Source: an uncultured Victivallales bacterium (GTDB taxonomy: Bacteria > Verrucomicrobiota > Lentisphaeria > Victivallales > UBA1829). Taken from it: DNA of 64,000 nt. Shown one piece after another: positions 8,475 to 17,085 of the stretch (positions within the stretch are counted from its first letter, which is position 1; each line of letters begins with the position of its first letter). The stretch is from contig CAKUJH010000004.1 of the NCBI GenBank assembly GCA_934661375.1, positions 1-64,000 on the forward strand, written 5' to 3'. The position numbers and the translations under genes are program-made. The notes under the pieces were generated by a model that saw nothing but the letters and a program-made list of their open reading frames with translations, was not told where the DNA came from and did not search any database.

Positions 8475-9275
8475 ATGGCCAAAATACATCCTACCGCAAT
8501 TGTTTCTCCCGACGCCAAGCTGGCGGACTCCGTGGAAGTCGGGCCTTACTGTGTCATTGAAGAAGATGTCGTGATCGGCGCGGGAACGCGTCTGCTCGGA
8601 CAGTGCCGGATCGGAGCACATACCGAAATCGGTGAAAACAATACGGTCTATGCGTTTGCCTCGCTGGGAACCGATCCCGAAGATTACAGCTACGATCCCA
8701 CGCAGGTTTCCTATACGAAAATCGGCAATGGCAACCGTTTCCGCGAATGCGTTACAGTCAACCGCGGCACCATGCCCGGCAGCATCACCCGGATCGGCGA
8801 CGGCGGTTTTTTCATGGCGAATACCCATATCTCCCACAACTGCCAGATCGGCAGCCGGGTGGTCATGGTTCCGTACAGCGGCGTTGCCGGACACTGCATT
8901 GTCGGGGACAACTGTCTGATTTCCGGTCTTTCCGGAATGCACCAGTTCTGCCGCATGGGACGCATGGCTGTGCTGAGCGGCGGATCACAGATTTCCATGG
9001 ACCTGGCTCCGTTCATGATCGGCGACGGCCGCAACGGCGGCGTGCGCGGTTTCAATATTGTGGGAATGCGCCGCAACGGTTTCTCCCATGAAACCATCCG
9101 TGCCATCAAGGACTTGTATGATATTTTCTTCCGTCACGGACTGAATATGACCAATGCCATCGAAAAAGCCGAGGCGGAAGTGCCGCAGCTGCCGGAAGTG
9201 ATCGAATTTCTGGACTTCATCAAGACAACCAAACGCGGTATTCTGACCGGAGACCGCGGCGGACGCCGGGCGTGA
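8475..9275 (+). CDS. lpxA: UDP-N-acetylglucosamine O-acyltransferase
   Basis: 266 aa from ATG 8475 (AGAGG upstream); an in-frame start at 8421 would add residues without family support. The protein is a left-handed parallel beta helix of hexapeptide repeats beginning IHPTAIVSPDAKL. NTHISHNC carries His118 and His121, corresponding to the catalytic region of E. coli LpxA, and the C-terminal helical domain includes IRAIKDLYDIFF. It transfers a beta-hydroxyacyl chain from ACP to UDP-GlcNAc, the first step of lipid A synthesis in the cytoplasm. Together with the kds, lpt and rfaE1 genes it shows the organism makes LPS. Confidence 0.93.
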   Translation: MAKIHPTAIVSPDAKLADSVEVGPYCVIEEDVVIGAGTRLLGQCRIGAHTEIGENNTVYAFASLGTDPEDYSYDPTQVSYTKIGNGNRFRECVTVNRGTMPGSITRIGDGGFFMANTHISHNCQIGSRVVMVPYSGVAGHCIVGDNCLISGLSGMHQFCRMGRMAVLSGGSQISMDLAPFMIGDGRNGGVRGFNIVGMRRNGFSHETIRAIKDLYDIFFRHGLNMTNAIEKAEAEVPQLPEVIEFLDFIKTTKRGILTGDRGGRRA

Positions 9276-9367
9276 TTCGTTCGGGCAGATTCCGCATGTC
9301 GGAACGGTGCCGGCTGGACTGCCGTCTTGCACGGCAGTTCTTCCCGGAACAGGGAGGCTGACAATAT

Positions 9368-10846
9368 ATGCGCTTCCGCTGTCCGTTCTGTTTTTTCACC
9401 GTCTCGGCGGATGATTCCCGCCGCGGCTATCCTGTCGCCTGTCCGGGCTGTTCGCGGGAACTCACGGTGCCTCCGTCCCGTTTTCAGGAAGGCTGCGTGA
9501 TCGGAGATTTTCTGATCAAATCCAAAATCGGGGAAGGCTCCATCGGGAGTGTTTATCTGGCGACGCAGCTGTCGCTGGATCGTCAGGTCGCACTGAAAAT
9601 TCTGGCTCCGGAGTATTCCACTCCGCGCGGTGCCAGAGATTTTCTGAAGGAGGCGCGGGCGGCGGCTTCCCTGAATCACATCAATCTGATTCAGTCGTTC
9701 GCCACCGGAGAGGAAGACGGGATTTGCTATATGGCAATGACTTATATCTCCGGCGGCAGCGTGATGAACCGTATCCGGCGGGAAAAGCAGCTGCCGGTGG
9801 ATGAGTCTCTGCACATTATTCAGCAGGCGGCGGAAGCATTGCATTATGTCTGGGTGGAACGCGGCATCATTCACCGGGACATCAAGCCGGACAACATCAT
9901 GATCACGGGGGAAGGGATTGTCAAGATTACCGATCTGGGCATGGCGGTGAACGCCGCAGAATGGGGCGAGGACGCCGATATTTCCGGCAGTCCGTCTTAC
10001 ATGTGTCCGGAACTTTTTTCCGGCGGGAAACCCGATCCGCGGTGCGACATTTATTCTCTGGGCGTAACGCTGTACCAGATGCTGACCGGGCGTCTGCCGT
10101 TTGAATCGCCGTCGATCCGGACTGTTGCGTACCAGCACATGGAAGAAGATGCCCCGGCGCCGGACAAGCTGAATCCGGCAGTTCCGCCGCCGGTGGTGAA
10201 ACTGATCCGCAAGATGATGGCGAAAAAGCCCGAAGACCGTTATCAGAGCATGGATGAACTGCTGACCGCCATCTGGAAGGTGCGTCAGCACACCGCCCCG
10301 GACCGGACCCTGATTCCGGAAGTACATACGCTGTCTGTCCGGCGGCTGGACTATGACATCCAACGGGATTCGGTACACGCCAAAGAGGAAGTCCGCAAGC
10401 TGGAAAAAGAGGCGCGGCACCGCACCCGGACTCTGCGGCTGGTTCTGCTGCTGATACCCGTTGCGGTTGTGCTTGCCATTATCGCGACACTGTACTGGTA
10501 CGGGAACACCCCTGTGGAAGTTTCCGCAGAAGCCATGCTGGCGCGTCAGACCGCGTATCTGACGCGGCTGGTCAATGATGATACGATTCCGCAGCAGACC
10601 ATTGCCGAGGAAGGGGAAAAAATCATCCGGGAGTTTGGACGTCCCAGTTCCCGGACACAGCGTCTGATGCTTCAGAACATCCGCGGACTGATCGACCGCG
10701 CAGCCCTGCGCCGTATCCGGATAGAGAACCGCAATCTGCTGAATTCCCTGCGGAGCGCCCGTGCGGAAAATGCCAGACTGCGCCGGGAAAATACAGCTCT
10801 CCGGCAGTCAAAAGAAAAAACCGCGGTTCCGGAAAAACAGGATTGA
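9368..10846 (+). CDS. Zinc-ribbon Ser/Thr protein kinase with membrane anchor
   Basis: 492 aa. Residues 1-30 hold a CPFC...CPGC zinc ribbon. Residues about 40-310 form a Hanks-type kinase: glycine loop IGEGSIGSVYLA, Lys77 in VALKIL, catalytic HRDIKPDN with Asp171, and DLG in place of DFG (common in bacterial kinases and still compatible with Mg binding). One transmembrane helix lies near 357-379, followed by an extracytoplasmic helical region with a terminal coiled coil (RSARAENARLRREN). The zinc-ribbon/kinase pairing is typical of PVC bacteria. The target is unknown. The gene sits 17 bp before cca, so the two may be cotranscribed. Confidence 0.88.
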   Translation: MRFRCPFCFFTVSADDSRRGYPVACPGCSRELTVPPSRFQEGCVIGDFLIKSKIGEGSIGSVYLATQLSLDRQVALKILAPEYSTPRGARDFLKEARAAASLNHINLIQSFATGEEDGICYMAMTYISGGSVMNRIRREKQLPVDESLHIIQQAAEALHYVWVERGIIHRDIKPDNIMITGEGIVKITDLGMAVNAAEWGEDADISGSPSYMCPELFSGGKPDPRCDIYSLGVTLYQMLTGRLPFESPSIRTVAYQHMEEDAPAPDKLNPAVPPPVVKLIRKMMAKKPEDRYQSMDELLTAIWKVRQHTAPDRTLIPEVHTLSVRRLDYDIQRDSVHAKEEVRKLEKEARHRTRTLRLVLLLIPVAVVLAIIATLYWYGNTPVEVSAEAMLARQTAYLTRLVNDDTIPQQTIAEEGEKIIREFGRPSSRTQRLMLQNIRGLIDRAALRRIRIENRNLLNSLRSARAENARLRRENTALRQSKEKTAVPEKQD

Positions 10847-10863
10847 AACAGGAGCAGAAAAAA

Positions 10864-12219
10864 ATGTCCGAACCCGTGCTGAAATCTTTTCCGCCGCCGC
10901 AGTCTACCGCATACCGTGAAGCAGTGCAGATTGTCCGCAGGCTCCGCAATACGGGGTATGAGGCTTATCTGGTCGGCGGTTCCGTCCGCGATCTGGTGCT
11001 GGGACGTCCGCCCAAAGATTTTGACATCACGACTTCGGCGCGTCCGGAAGAGGTGATGGCGCTGTTCGAGCATTCGATACCGCTGGGTGCATCGTTCGGC
11101 GTGGTGACGGTTGTCTCGCAGCACATGAATTTTGAAGTGGCAACTTTCCGTGAAGAACGGGACTACATGGATGGCCGCCGTCCCGAAACCTTGCGTTACA
11201 GCAAAACCGTCGAGGAGGATGTTTCGCGGCGCGATTTCACCATCAATGCGCTGCTGTATGATCCCGACCGGGAATGCATTCTGGACTATACGGACGGTCT
11301 TGCCGACTTGCACCGCGGAGTGCTGCGGACGATCGGCGACGCCCGGAAACGTTTTTCTGAAGATTATCTGCGGATGCTGCGGGCAGTGCGTTTTGCCGTG
11401 CGTTTCCGTTTTGAAATGGATGCCGAAACCGCCGCCGCGATCCGTGAACTGGCTGCGAAAGTAAGTCTGCTTTCCGCGGAACGGGTGCGGGATGAATTGA
11501 CTTCCATGCTCTGCGGTCCGTGTCCGGACCGGGCGTTCCGGGAGCTTTCCGCGCTGGGGATTCTCGAAGCGGTTCTGCCGGAAATCGAAGCGCAGCACGG
11601 AGTGGAACAGCCGGAAAAATATCATCCGGAAGGAGATGTTTTTGAGCATACCATGCTGCTGCTGAAACATATTGCGTTTCCGTCCGCGGAAACCGGCTGG
11701 GCGGCTTTGCTGCATGATGTGGGGAAACCGTGCTGCCGTACAGTCAAGGATGGCATTGCGCATTTTTACGGACACGAGGATATCGGGGCGCGGATGGCGG
11801 AGGAGATTCTCCGGCGTCTGAAAATGCCGGGTGCTTTGGCCGGACATGTGGTAACGGCGGTCCGCAATCACATGCGTTTTGCCGCTGTGCAGAAAATGCG
11901 TCCGGCGAAATGGCGGCGTCTGATCGGCGATGAGAATTTCCCGCTGGAGCTGGAACTGCACCGTCTTGACTGTATCTCCTGCCACGGTCTGCTGGACAAT
12001 TACATCTGGCTGCTGGACCGCATGGCGGAACTGCGCGAGAACGGAGCCGAGGCGCTGCCGCCGCCGCTGCTGACGGGTCATGATCTGATCCGGCGCGGGG
12101 TGAAACCCGGTCCGGAGCTGGGAGCCCTGCTGAACCGTCTGCGGGATTTGCAGCTGGAAGGCAGCATCCGGACCCGCGGAGATGCCTTTGCCGCGCTGGA
12201 AAAAATGATTGAATCGTGA
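10864..12219 (+). CDS. cca: CCA tRNA nucleotidyltransferase / poly(A) polymerase family with HD domain
   Basis: 451 aa from ATG 10864 (AGGAG at 10850-10854); the longer reading would need a TTG overlapping the kinase stop. Class II nucleotidyltransferase head with YLVGGSVRDLVLG near residue 36 and the catalytic DFD in PKDFDITT, then RRDFTINALLYD and the PolyA_pol RNA-binding region. The C-terminal half has an HD motif (ALLHDVGKP near 282), suggesting a 2',3'-phosphodiesterase-like activity. It adds or repairs the 3' CCA of tRNA; without biochemical data a poly(A) polymerase role cannot be excluded. Confidence 0.88.
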   Translation: MSEPVLKSFPPPQSTAYREAVQIVRRLRNTGYEAYLVGGSVRDLVLGRPPKDFDITTSARPEEVMALFEHSIPLGASFGVVTVVSQHMNFEVATFREERDYMDGRRPETLRYSKTVEEDVSRRDFTINALLYDPDRECILDYTDGLADLHRGVLRTIGDARKRFSEDYLRMLRAVRFAVRFRFEMDAETAAAIRELAAKVSLLSAERVRDELTSMLCGPCPDRAFRELSALGILEAVLPEIEAQHGVEQPEKYHPEGDVFEHTMLLLKHIAFPSAETGWAALLHDVGKPCCRTVKDGIAHFYGHEDIGARMAEEILRRLKMPGALAGHVVTAVRNHMRFAAVQKMRPAKWRRLIGDENFPLELELHRLDCISCHGLLDNYIWLLDRMAELRENGAEALPPPLLTGHDLIRRGVKPGPELGALLNRLRDLQLEGSIRTRGDAFAALEKMIES

Positions 12220-12226
12220 ACAAAGG

Positions 12227-12254
12227 TTGCTTTTTCAGAAAAATGCGCTATTGT
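12227..12254 (+). promoter_or_regulatory. Putative promoter of rfaE1
   Basis: TTGCTT (12227-12232) and TATTGT (12249-12254) with a 16-bp spacer, located between the cca stop and the rfaE1 start. The match to consensus is moderate. Confidence 0.35.
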
Positions 12255-12300
12255 ATGTTTCCGGAAAAAAGAGCAATAAAACCGGAAGGTTTCCGAGAAA

Positions 12301-13332
12301 ATGAAAAAAAGAGATATGGAACATTTATATAAGGTCGTGGATTCGTTCAAAGACAAAAAAGTGGCTGTGATCGGCGATCTGATGCTGGATGCGTACACGT
12401 GGGGAAAAGTGACCCGGATTTCTCCGGAAGCTCCGGTTCCGGTGGTGCAGGTCGCCCGGCGGTCATGCTGCCTGGGCGGCGCGGCGAATGTCATGCGCAA
12501 TATCGTGTCGCTGGGCGCGCGCGCGGCGGCTTTCGGCGTAGTCGGCAATGACGTCAACGGGGAAAAACTCCGTTCTCTGCTGGCGGAAACCGGCATTGCT
12601 TCGGAAGGAGTTCTTACGGATTCCCTGCGGCCGACGACGTTCAAGGAACGGATCATCGCCGGTTCACAGCAGCTGCTGCGTCTGGATGATGAAAAACAGA
12701 CTCCGCTGTCGCCGGAAGTCTGGCGGAATCTGCTTGACCTGCTGGCGGAGTATCTGAAAAAAGAGCGTCCCGATGCCGTGGTGATTGAAGATTATGCCAA
12801 AGGACTTTTTTCGCCGGAAGGAACGCAGCCGGTGGTGGATCTCTGCCGGGAACTGAATATTCCAGTTACCCTGGATCCGAATCCGAAGAATCCGCTGCAC
12901 CTGAAAGGTCTTACCATCATGAAACCAAACCGTGCGGAAGCCTTCGCCATGGCGGGAATTCCGCTGCCGCTGGAAGGTACGTCGCTGGAAAATCTGCGGC
13001 AGGTGGCGGCGTCCATTCTCCGTGACTGGCAGGTCCGGTATCTGCTGATTTCCCTGGCGGAGGAAGGCATGGCATTGTTCCTGGAGGATGGTTCCTGCAA
13101 AGTGATTCCGACCCGCGCGAAGGAAGTGTTTGATGTATCCGGGGCAGGGGACACCGTGATTGCCGCCTCCACTCTGGCGCTGTGCGTCAACGGGGAAGAT
13201 CCCATTCAGGCGGCGGAAATCGCCAACTACGCTGCCGGCATTGTGGTCGGCAAACTGGGAACTGCCACGGTCAGCGCCGAGGAGCTGAAAGCGGGGATTT
13301 CCGAGGGAACACCCAGCCGTCCAGAAATATAA
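12301..13332 (+). CDS. rfaE1: D-glycero-beta-D-manno-heptose-7-phosphate kinase (RfaE domain I)
   Basis: 343 aa PfkB-family kinase. Conserved stretches include VAVIGDLMLDAYTWGKVTRI, SPEAPVPVV and LGGAANVMRNI (substrate binding), KPNRAEA, and the catalytic GAGDT around residues 281-285. Only the kinase half is present: bifunctional HldE also has an adenylyltransferase domain, which must be encoded elsewhere. It phosphorylates heptose-7-phosphate for the LPS inner core. The gene converges on the MFS transporter and the two coding regions overlap by 62 bp at their 3' ends. Confidence 0.88.
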   Translation: MKKRDMEHLYKVVDSFKDKKVAVIGDLMLDAYTWGKVTRISPEAPVPVVQVARRSCCLGGAANVMRNIVSLGARAAAFGVVGNDVNGEKLRSLLAETGIASEGVLTDSLRPTTFKERIIAGSQQLLRLDDEKQTPLSPEVWRNLLDLLAEYLKKERPDAVVIEDYAKGLFSPEGTQPVVDLCRELNIPVTLDPNPKNPLHLKGLTIMKPNRAEAFAMAGIPLPLEGTSLENLRQVAASILRDWQVRYLLISLAEEGMALFLEDGSCKVIPTRAKEVFDVSGAGDTVIAASTLALCVNGEDPIQAAEIANYAAGIVVGKLGTATVSAEELKAGISEGTPSRPEI

Positions 13333-14527
13333 GCAGCGCATAGAATACCAGCGTTATCGGAATCAGGTAGAATGCGCCCTTCAAGCCGAATTTGTCGCCC
13401 AGAATGCCGACCAGCCAGGTGAAGAATCCGCAGCCCGGCACGCCGACTGCCGAAAAATACACATACAGCATGGTGGCGTCCAGTCCGGGCAGCTGTTTGA
13501 CTCCGTAGACCTGCAGCGTCGGCCAGTACGGCGCAACTCCGATTCCGCACAGGAAAAGCAGTCCGAGCAGAGCGGCAAACATGAGGTTCTGCGACGGGAA
13601 GAACTCCGGACGGATCAAGGCAAGCGCCAGTGTGCAGGGAATCGTGCAGATAGAGCTCAGCAGCAGAATCACTTTCAGATTGCGGTCCGTGGCAATCCAT
13701 CCGAAGTAATTGCGGCCGAGGAACATGCCGAGCGCAATGGCGGCTGTGCCAAGTCCCGCCACCCAGGCTGTCGCATTGAAACTGAGCTGAAGGAATGCCG
13801 CCGCCCAGAAAGTCAGACAGAATTCCGCTCCGGCGCCGATGAACATGCCCAGGCAGTATACCCAGAACCGCGGACTCCGGGCAATGGCGGCAGAGCTGCG
13901 CCAGACATCCGACGCGTTGGAAACCGTGGGGTTTTCCGGGTATCTGCGCTGCGGGTTTTCCTTCCACAGGAACGTGAGCGCGGACAGGATCGCCATGAAT
14001 CCAGCCGCCGCCAGAATGTACCGCCAGGAAACTCCGGCGGAGAGCAGCCAGCCGCCGCCCAGAACGCAGATCCCGATTCCGACGGACCAGAAAGAGTGGG
14101 CGATATTCACATATTTTTCCGGCGCATCCTGATGCAGGTCCTGCACAAACGGGGTGGCGATTCCTTCGCAGAAGCCTTCTCCCAGCCCCGCCGTCAGCAG
14201 AAACGGGAACAGCAGCCAGTAACCGGGTGTAAAGGAACAGAGAAAAATTCCGAGTCCGGTCATCATCATGCAGAATCCCATGGTTTTCCGTTTGCCGAAG
14301 CGTCCGGCGACGATTCCGCAGATCATCAGGGAAACCACCATGGCGATGCTGCGCAGCAGGTGAAGCACTCCGCCGGAACTCATGCCGCCCTGATCCAGCG
14401 GAAAATTCAGATCTTTGCCCATGGCGACCAGCACAATCGGGATGGACAGCGAACAGATGGAATATGCGATGAACGCGGAATATCCGGCAAAATCGTAACG
14501 GCCGAGGTTCAGACTCCCGAATTTCAT
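13271..14527 (-). CDS. Major facilitator superfamily transporter
   Basis: 418 aa from ATG 14527 (AGGAG upstream on this strand); the longer open frame starts inside noncoding sequence. About twelve hydrophobic segments are visible. GRFGKRKTMG between TM2 and TM3 matches the MFS loop signature, and GLGEGFCEGIATPFVQDL lies in TM4-5. The family resemblance is to sugar/fucose-permease-like MFS proteins, but the substrate is not readable. It overlaps the end of rfaE1 tail to tail. A promoter lies at 14577-14604. Confidence 0.85.
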   Translation of the reverse strand: MKFGSLNLGRYDFAGYSAFIAYSICSLSIPIVLVAMGKDLNFPLDQGGMSSGGVLHLLRSIAMVVSLMICGIVAGRFGKRKTMGFCMMMTGLGIFLCSFTPGYWLLFPFLLTAGLGEGFCEGIATPFVQDLHQDAPEKYVNIAHSFWSVGIGICVLGGGWLLSAGVSWRYILAAAGFMAILSALTFLWKENPQRRYPENPTVSNASDVWRSSAAIARSPRFWVYCLGMFIGAGAEFCLTFWAAAFLQLSFNATAWVAGLGTAAIALGMFLGRNYFGWIATDRNLKVILLLSSICTIPCTLALALIRPEFFPSQNLMFAALLGLLFLCGIGVAPYWPTLQVYGVKQLPGLDATMLYVYFSAVGVPGCGFFTWLVGILGDKFGLKGAFYLIPITLVFYALLIFLDGWVFPRKSPLSAPRR

Positions 14528-14576
14528 GAAAACAAGCTCCTGTTTAATTTTTTTTCCGAATTGGAGTAAAGCCAGT

Positions 14577-14604
14577 AATATAGCATTGCCGGCAGAAAAT
14601 GCAA
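14577..14604 (-). promoter_or_regulatory. Promoter of the MFS transporter gene
   Basis: Reading the minus strand, TTGCAT (14604-14599) and TATATT (14582-14577) are separated by 16 bp, about 50 bp upstream of the ATG. It is divergent from the promoter at 14677. Confidence 0.45.
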
Positions 14605-14676
14605 CCGCTGCCCGCCTGACGGCAGGCGCTGTGCGCTCAATTTGCGTAAACCTTCCGTTTTTTTTCTCTGAACAGC

Positions 14677-14705
14677 TTGAAAAATGGGCGGTTTCGTGGT
14701 ATTTT
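14677..14705 (+). promoter_or_regulatory. Promoter of the PurF-like operon
   Basis: TTGAAA (14677-14682) and TATTTT (14700-14705) with a 17-bp spacer, 55 bp upstream of ATG 14761. Confidence 0.5.
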
Positions 14706-14760
14706 TCCTTAGGTAAAATAATGAGCAGTGTTACCCAATTATTTAAACAGGACAATAACT

Positions 14761-16236
14761 ATGGGCGGTTTTTTCGGAGTTGTATCGTCTTCGGACTGTG
14801 TATCGGAACTTTTTTACGGAACGGACTATCATTCCCATCTGGGAACCCGGCGCGGCGGAATGGCAATGTATTCGCCGGACGGAGCCATCATCCGGCGCAT
14901 TCACGACATCACCAATGCGCAGTTCCGGTCGAAGTTTGACGGAATCCTCAATGAATTCAGCGGACATTGCGGCATCGGGGTCATCAGCGACTTCGAAGAC
15001 CAGCCTCTGCTGGTGTCGTCCCGTCTCGGCAGTTATGCGATTGTGACGGTCAGCAAAATCACCAACATCGACGAACTGGCGGAAGATTCATTCCGCCAGG
15101 GTTCTTCGCATTTTCTCGCCATGAGCAACGGCGAACTGAATCCCACGGAAATGATTGCTTCGCTGATCAATCAGAAATCCACTATGGCGGAAGGCATTGA
15201 ATATGCCATGGATACCATCAAGGGGTCGTGCTCACTGCTGATCATGACGCACGGCAAACTGATTGCGGCACGGGATAAATACGGCAGAACGCCGATTTCC
15301 ATCGGGAAACGGAATACGGACGGAGCCATGGCTGCCACCATGGAAACCAGCGCGTTTCCGAATCTGGATTTCGTACACCTGCGCGACCTCGGTCCCGGTG
15401 AGATCGTCGAGCTTTCCGTCAACAACATGGTGCAGCTGAAAGCACCCGGACCGATGAACCAGATCTGTTCGTTCTTCTGGGTGTATTTCGGTTATCCTTC
15501 CTCGAATTTCGAAGGCATCAACACGGAATGCTCCCGGTACCGCAACGGTGCAAGCCTGGCGGAAGACGATGATTGTTCGGAGATCGACACTGTCGGCGGC
15601 ATTCCGGATTCCGGCGTGGCTCATGCCATCGGCTATTCCAATGCATCCGGCATTCCTTATCAGCGCGCTCTGGTCAAATATACTCCCACCTGGCCGCGCA
15701 GTTTCATGCCGACCAGTCAGGCGGCGCGTTCGCTGGTCGCCAAAATGAAACTGATTCCGGTGGAGGAACAGATCCGCGACAAACGTCTGCTGTTCTGCGA
15801 CGACTCCGTGGTGCGCGGCACGCAGTTCAAGGACATTACCCGGCGTCTGTACGAACGCGGCGCGAAATCGGTTCATCTGCGTTCTGCTTCCCCGCCGATC
15901 ATGTTCCCCTGCAAATTCCTGAATTTCTCGCGTTCCCGTTCCGTGCTGGACCTTGCCGCCCGCCGTGCCGTGGAATCGCTGGAAGGCCGCAAGGTCGAGG
16001 AAAACGATCCCGTTCTGCATGAATACACTTCGCCCGGCACGGACAAATACAACGCCATGGTGGAAGTCATCCGCAAGGAACTGGGACTGACCTCGCTGAA
16101 ATACCAGTCGCTGGACAACCTGATCAAAGCGATCGGTCTGCCGAAGGAACGGGTCTGCACCTACTGTTATGACGGCTGCGATCCCACGAACGGCGGCTGC
16201 GGACTTTGCAGCGGCTGCAAAAAGAATAAGGACTGA
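14761..16236 (+). CDS. PurF-like phosphoribosyltransferase lacking the catalytic N-terminal Cys
   Basis: 491 aa from ATG 14761 (MGGFFGVV). The N-terminal half has the class II glutamine amidotransferase fold (HLGTRRGGMAMY, then an oxyanion-like SNGEL), but the nucleophile Cys2 of authentic PurF (MCGI...) is Gly, so glutamine hydrolysis should be lost. The phosphoribosyltransferase half keeps the PRPP loop LLFCDDSVVRGTQ at about 344-356. The extreme C-terminus is Cys-rich (six Cys between 467 and 489), unlike E. coli PurF. From memory, MGGFFG-type paralogues also occur in Bacteroidota. Two genes follow closely (deacetylase after 3 bp, oxidoreductase after 21 bp more), which is not a purine operon. 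It may use free ammonia or another amine, or act on another substrate. Confidence 0.8.
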   Translation: MGGFFGVVSSSDCVSELFYGTDYHSHLGTRRGGMAMYSPDGAIIRRIHDITNAQFRSKFDGILNEFSGHCGIGVISDFEDQPLLVSSRLGSYAIVTVSKITNIDELAEDSFRQGSSHFLAMSNGELNPTEMIASLINQKSTMAEGIEYAMDTIKGSCSLLIMTHGKLIAARDKYGRTPISIGKRNTDGAMAATMETSAFPNLDFVHLRDLGPGEIVELSVNNMVQLKAPGPMNQICSFFWVYFGYPSSNFEGINTECSRYRNGASLAEDDDCSEIDTVGGIPDSGVAHAIGYSNASGIPYQRALVKYTPTWPRSFMPTSQAARSLVAKMKLIPVEEQIRDKRLLFCDDSVVRGTQFKDITRRLYERGAKSVHLRSASPPIMFPCKFLNFSRSRSVLDLAARRAVESLEGRKVEENDPVLHEYTSPGTDKYNAMVEVIRKELGLTSLKYQSLDNLIKAIGLPKERVCTYCYDGCDPTNGGCGLCSGCKKNKD

Positions 16237-16239
16237 ATC

Positions 16240-17064
16240 ATGAAAGTGCAGACTCTGTTTCCGGAAGGAAAGTTCAAAGCACTGACCTTCAGTTATGATG
16301 ACGGCAATGTTGCAGACAGGCGTCTGGTGGAAATTTTCAACCGTTACGGCATGAAAGGCACATTCAATCTGTGTTCATTCCATCTCACTGGCGACAATGA
16401 AGGCGTGATTCATCAGGACGAAGCCCCAGAGCTTTACCGCGGACATGAAATCGCCTGTCACGGTACGAATCATTACATGATGGAACGCATTCCGGCGATG
16501 GCGGCTCTGGACGAAATATACAGCAACCGGAAACAGCTGGAAACCATGACCGGTTCCGTGATCGGCGGTTTCGCTTACCCGTACGGCACGTACAGCCGGC
16601 AGCTGATTTCAACCTTGAAAACATGCGGAATCAAGTATGCCCGTACCGTGGCGTCAACCCACTCATTCAGCATTCCGGACGATTTCCTGGAATGGCATCC
16701 GACCTGTCATCACAAAGAGGATCTGGATGCCGTCGGCGACCGTTTCCTTAAATGGAACTGGGAACCGTTCACTCTGCTCTATGTCTGGGGTCATGCCGCG
16801 GAATTCAGCGCGGGAAACAATTGGGACATCATGGAATCGTTCTGCCGGAAAATGGCGAATCAGCCGGATATCTGGTACGCCGCGAATATGGAAATCTGCC
16901 GTTACGTTACAGCCGCCCGGCAGCTCGAATTTTCTGTGGACTGCACAACGGTATGGAATCCGTCCAGCCAGACAATATGGCTTCGCTATGCCGCTGCCGG
17001 AGAGTGGCGGATTGCGGCGGCAGCCCCCGGAGAGGAAACGCATTTAACCCCGTTTGACAAATAA
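16240..17064 (+). CDS. NodB-type polysaccharide deacetylase family protein
   Basis: 274 aa without a signal peptide. The CE4 fold is shown by LTFSYDDG (catalytic and metal Asp near 20-21) and HGTNHYMME (metal His near 74 and 78), then FAYPYGTYS. Members remove N- or O-acetyl groups from amino sugars or act on related amides. It starts 3 bp after the PurF-like gene and is presumably translationally coupled. Residues after about 210 form an extra beta-rich tail. Confidence 0.82.
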   Translation: MKVQTLFPEGKFKALTFSYDDGNVADRRLVEIFNRYGMKGTFNLCSFHLTGDNEGVIHQDEAPELYRGHEIACHGTNHYMMERIPAMAALDEIYSNRKQLETMTGSVIGGFAYPYGTYSRQLISTLKTCGIKYARTVASTHSFSIPDDFLEWHPTCHHKEDLDAVGDRFLKWNWEPFTLLYVWGHAAEFSAGNNWDIMESFCRKMANQPDIWYAANMEICRYVTAARQLEFSVDCTTVWNPSSQTIWLRYAAAGEWRIAAAAPGEETHLTPFDK

Positions 17065-17085
17065 ATCAACAAGGAGAAGCAGACG

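Noticed and set aside
9318..9338. ACTGCCGT/ACGGCAGT hairpin after lpxA
   Set aside because: Stable stem but no T-run; it could be chance or a weak mRNA-end structure, not a supported terminator.
10672..12081. 469-codon open frame on the minus strand
   Set aside because: Antisense to the end of the kinase gene and to cca, both firmly identified.
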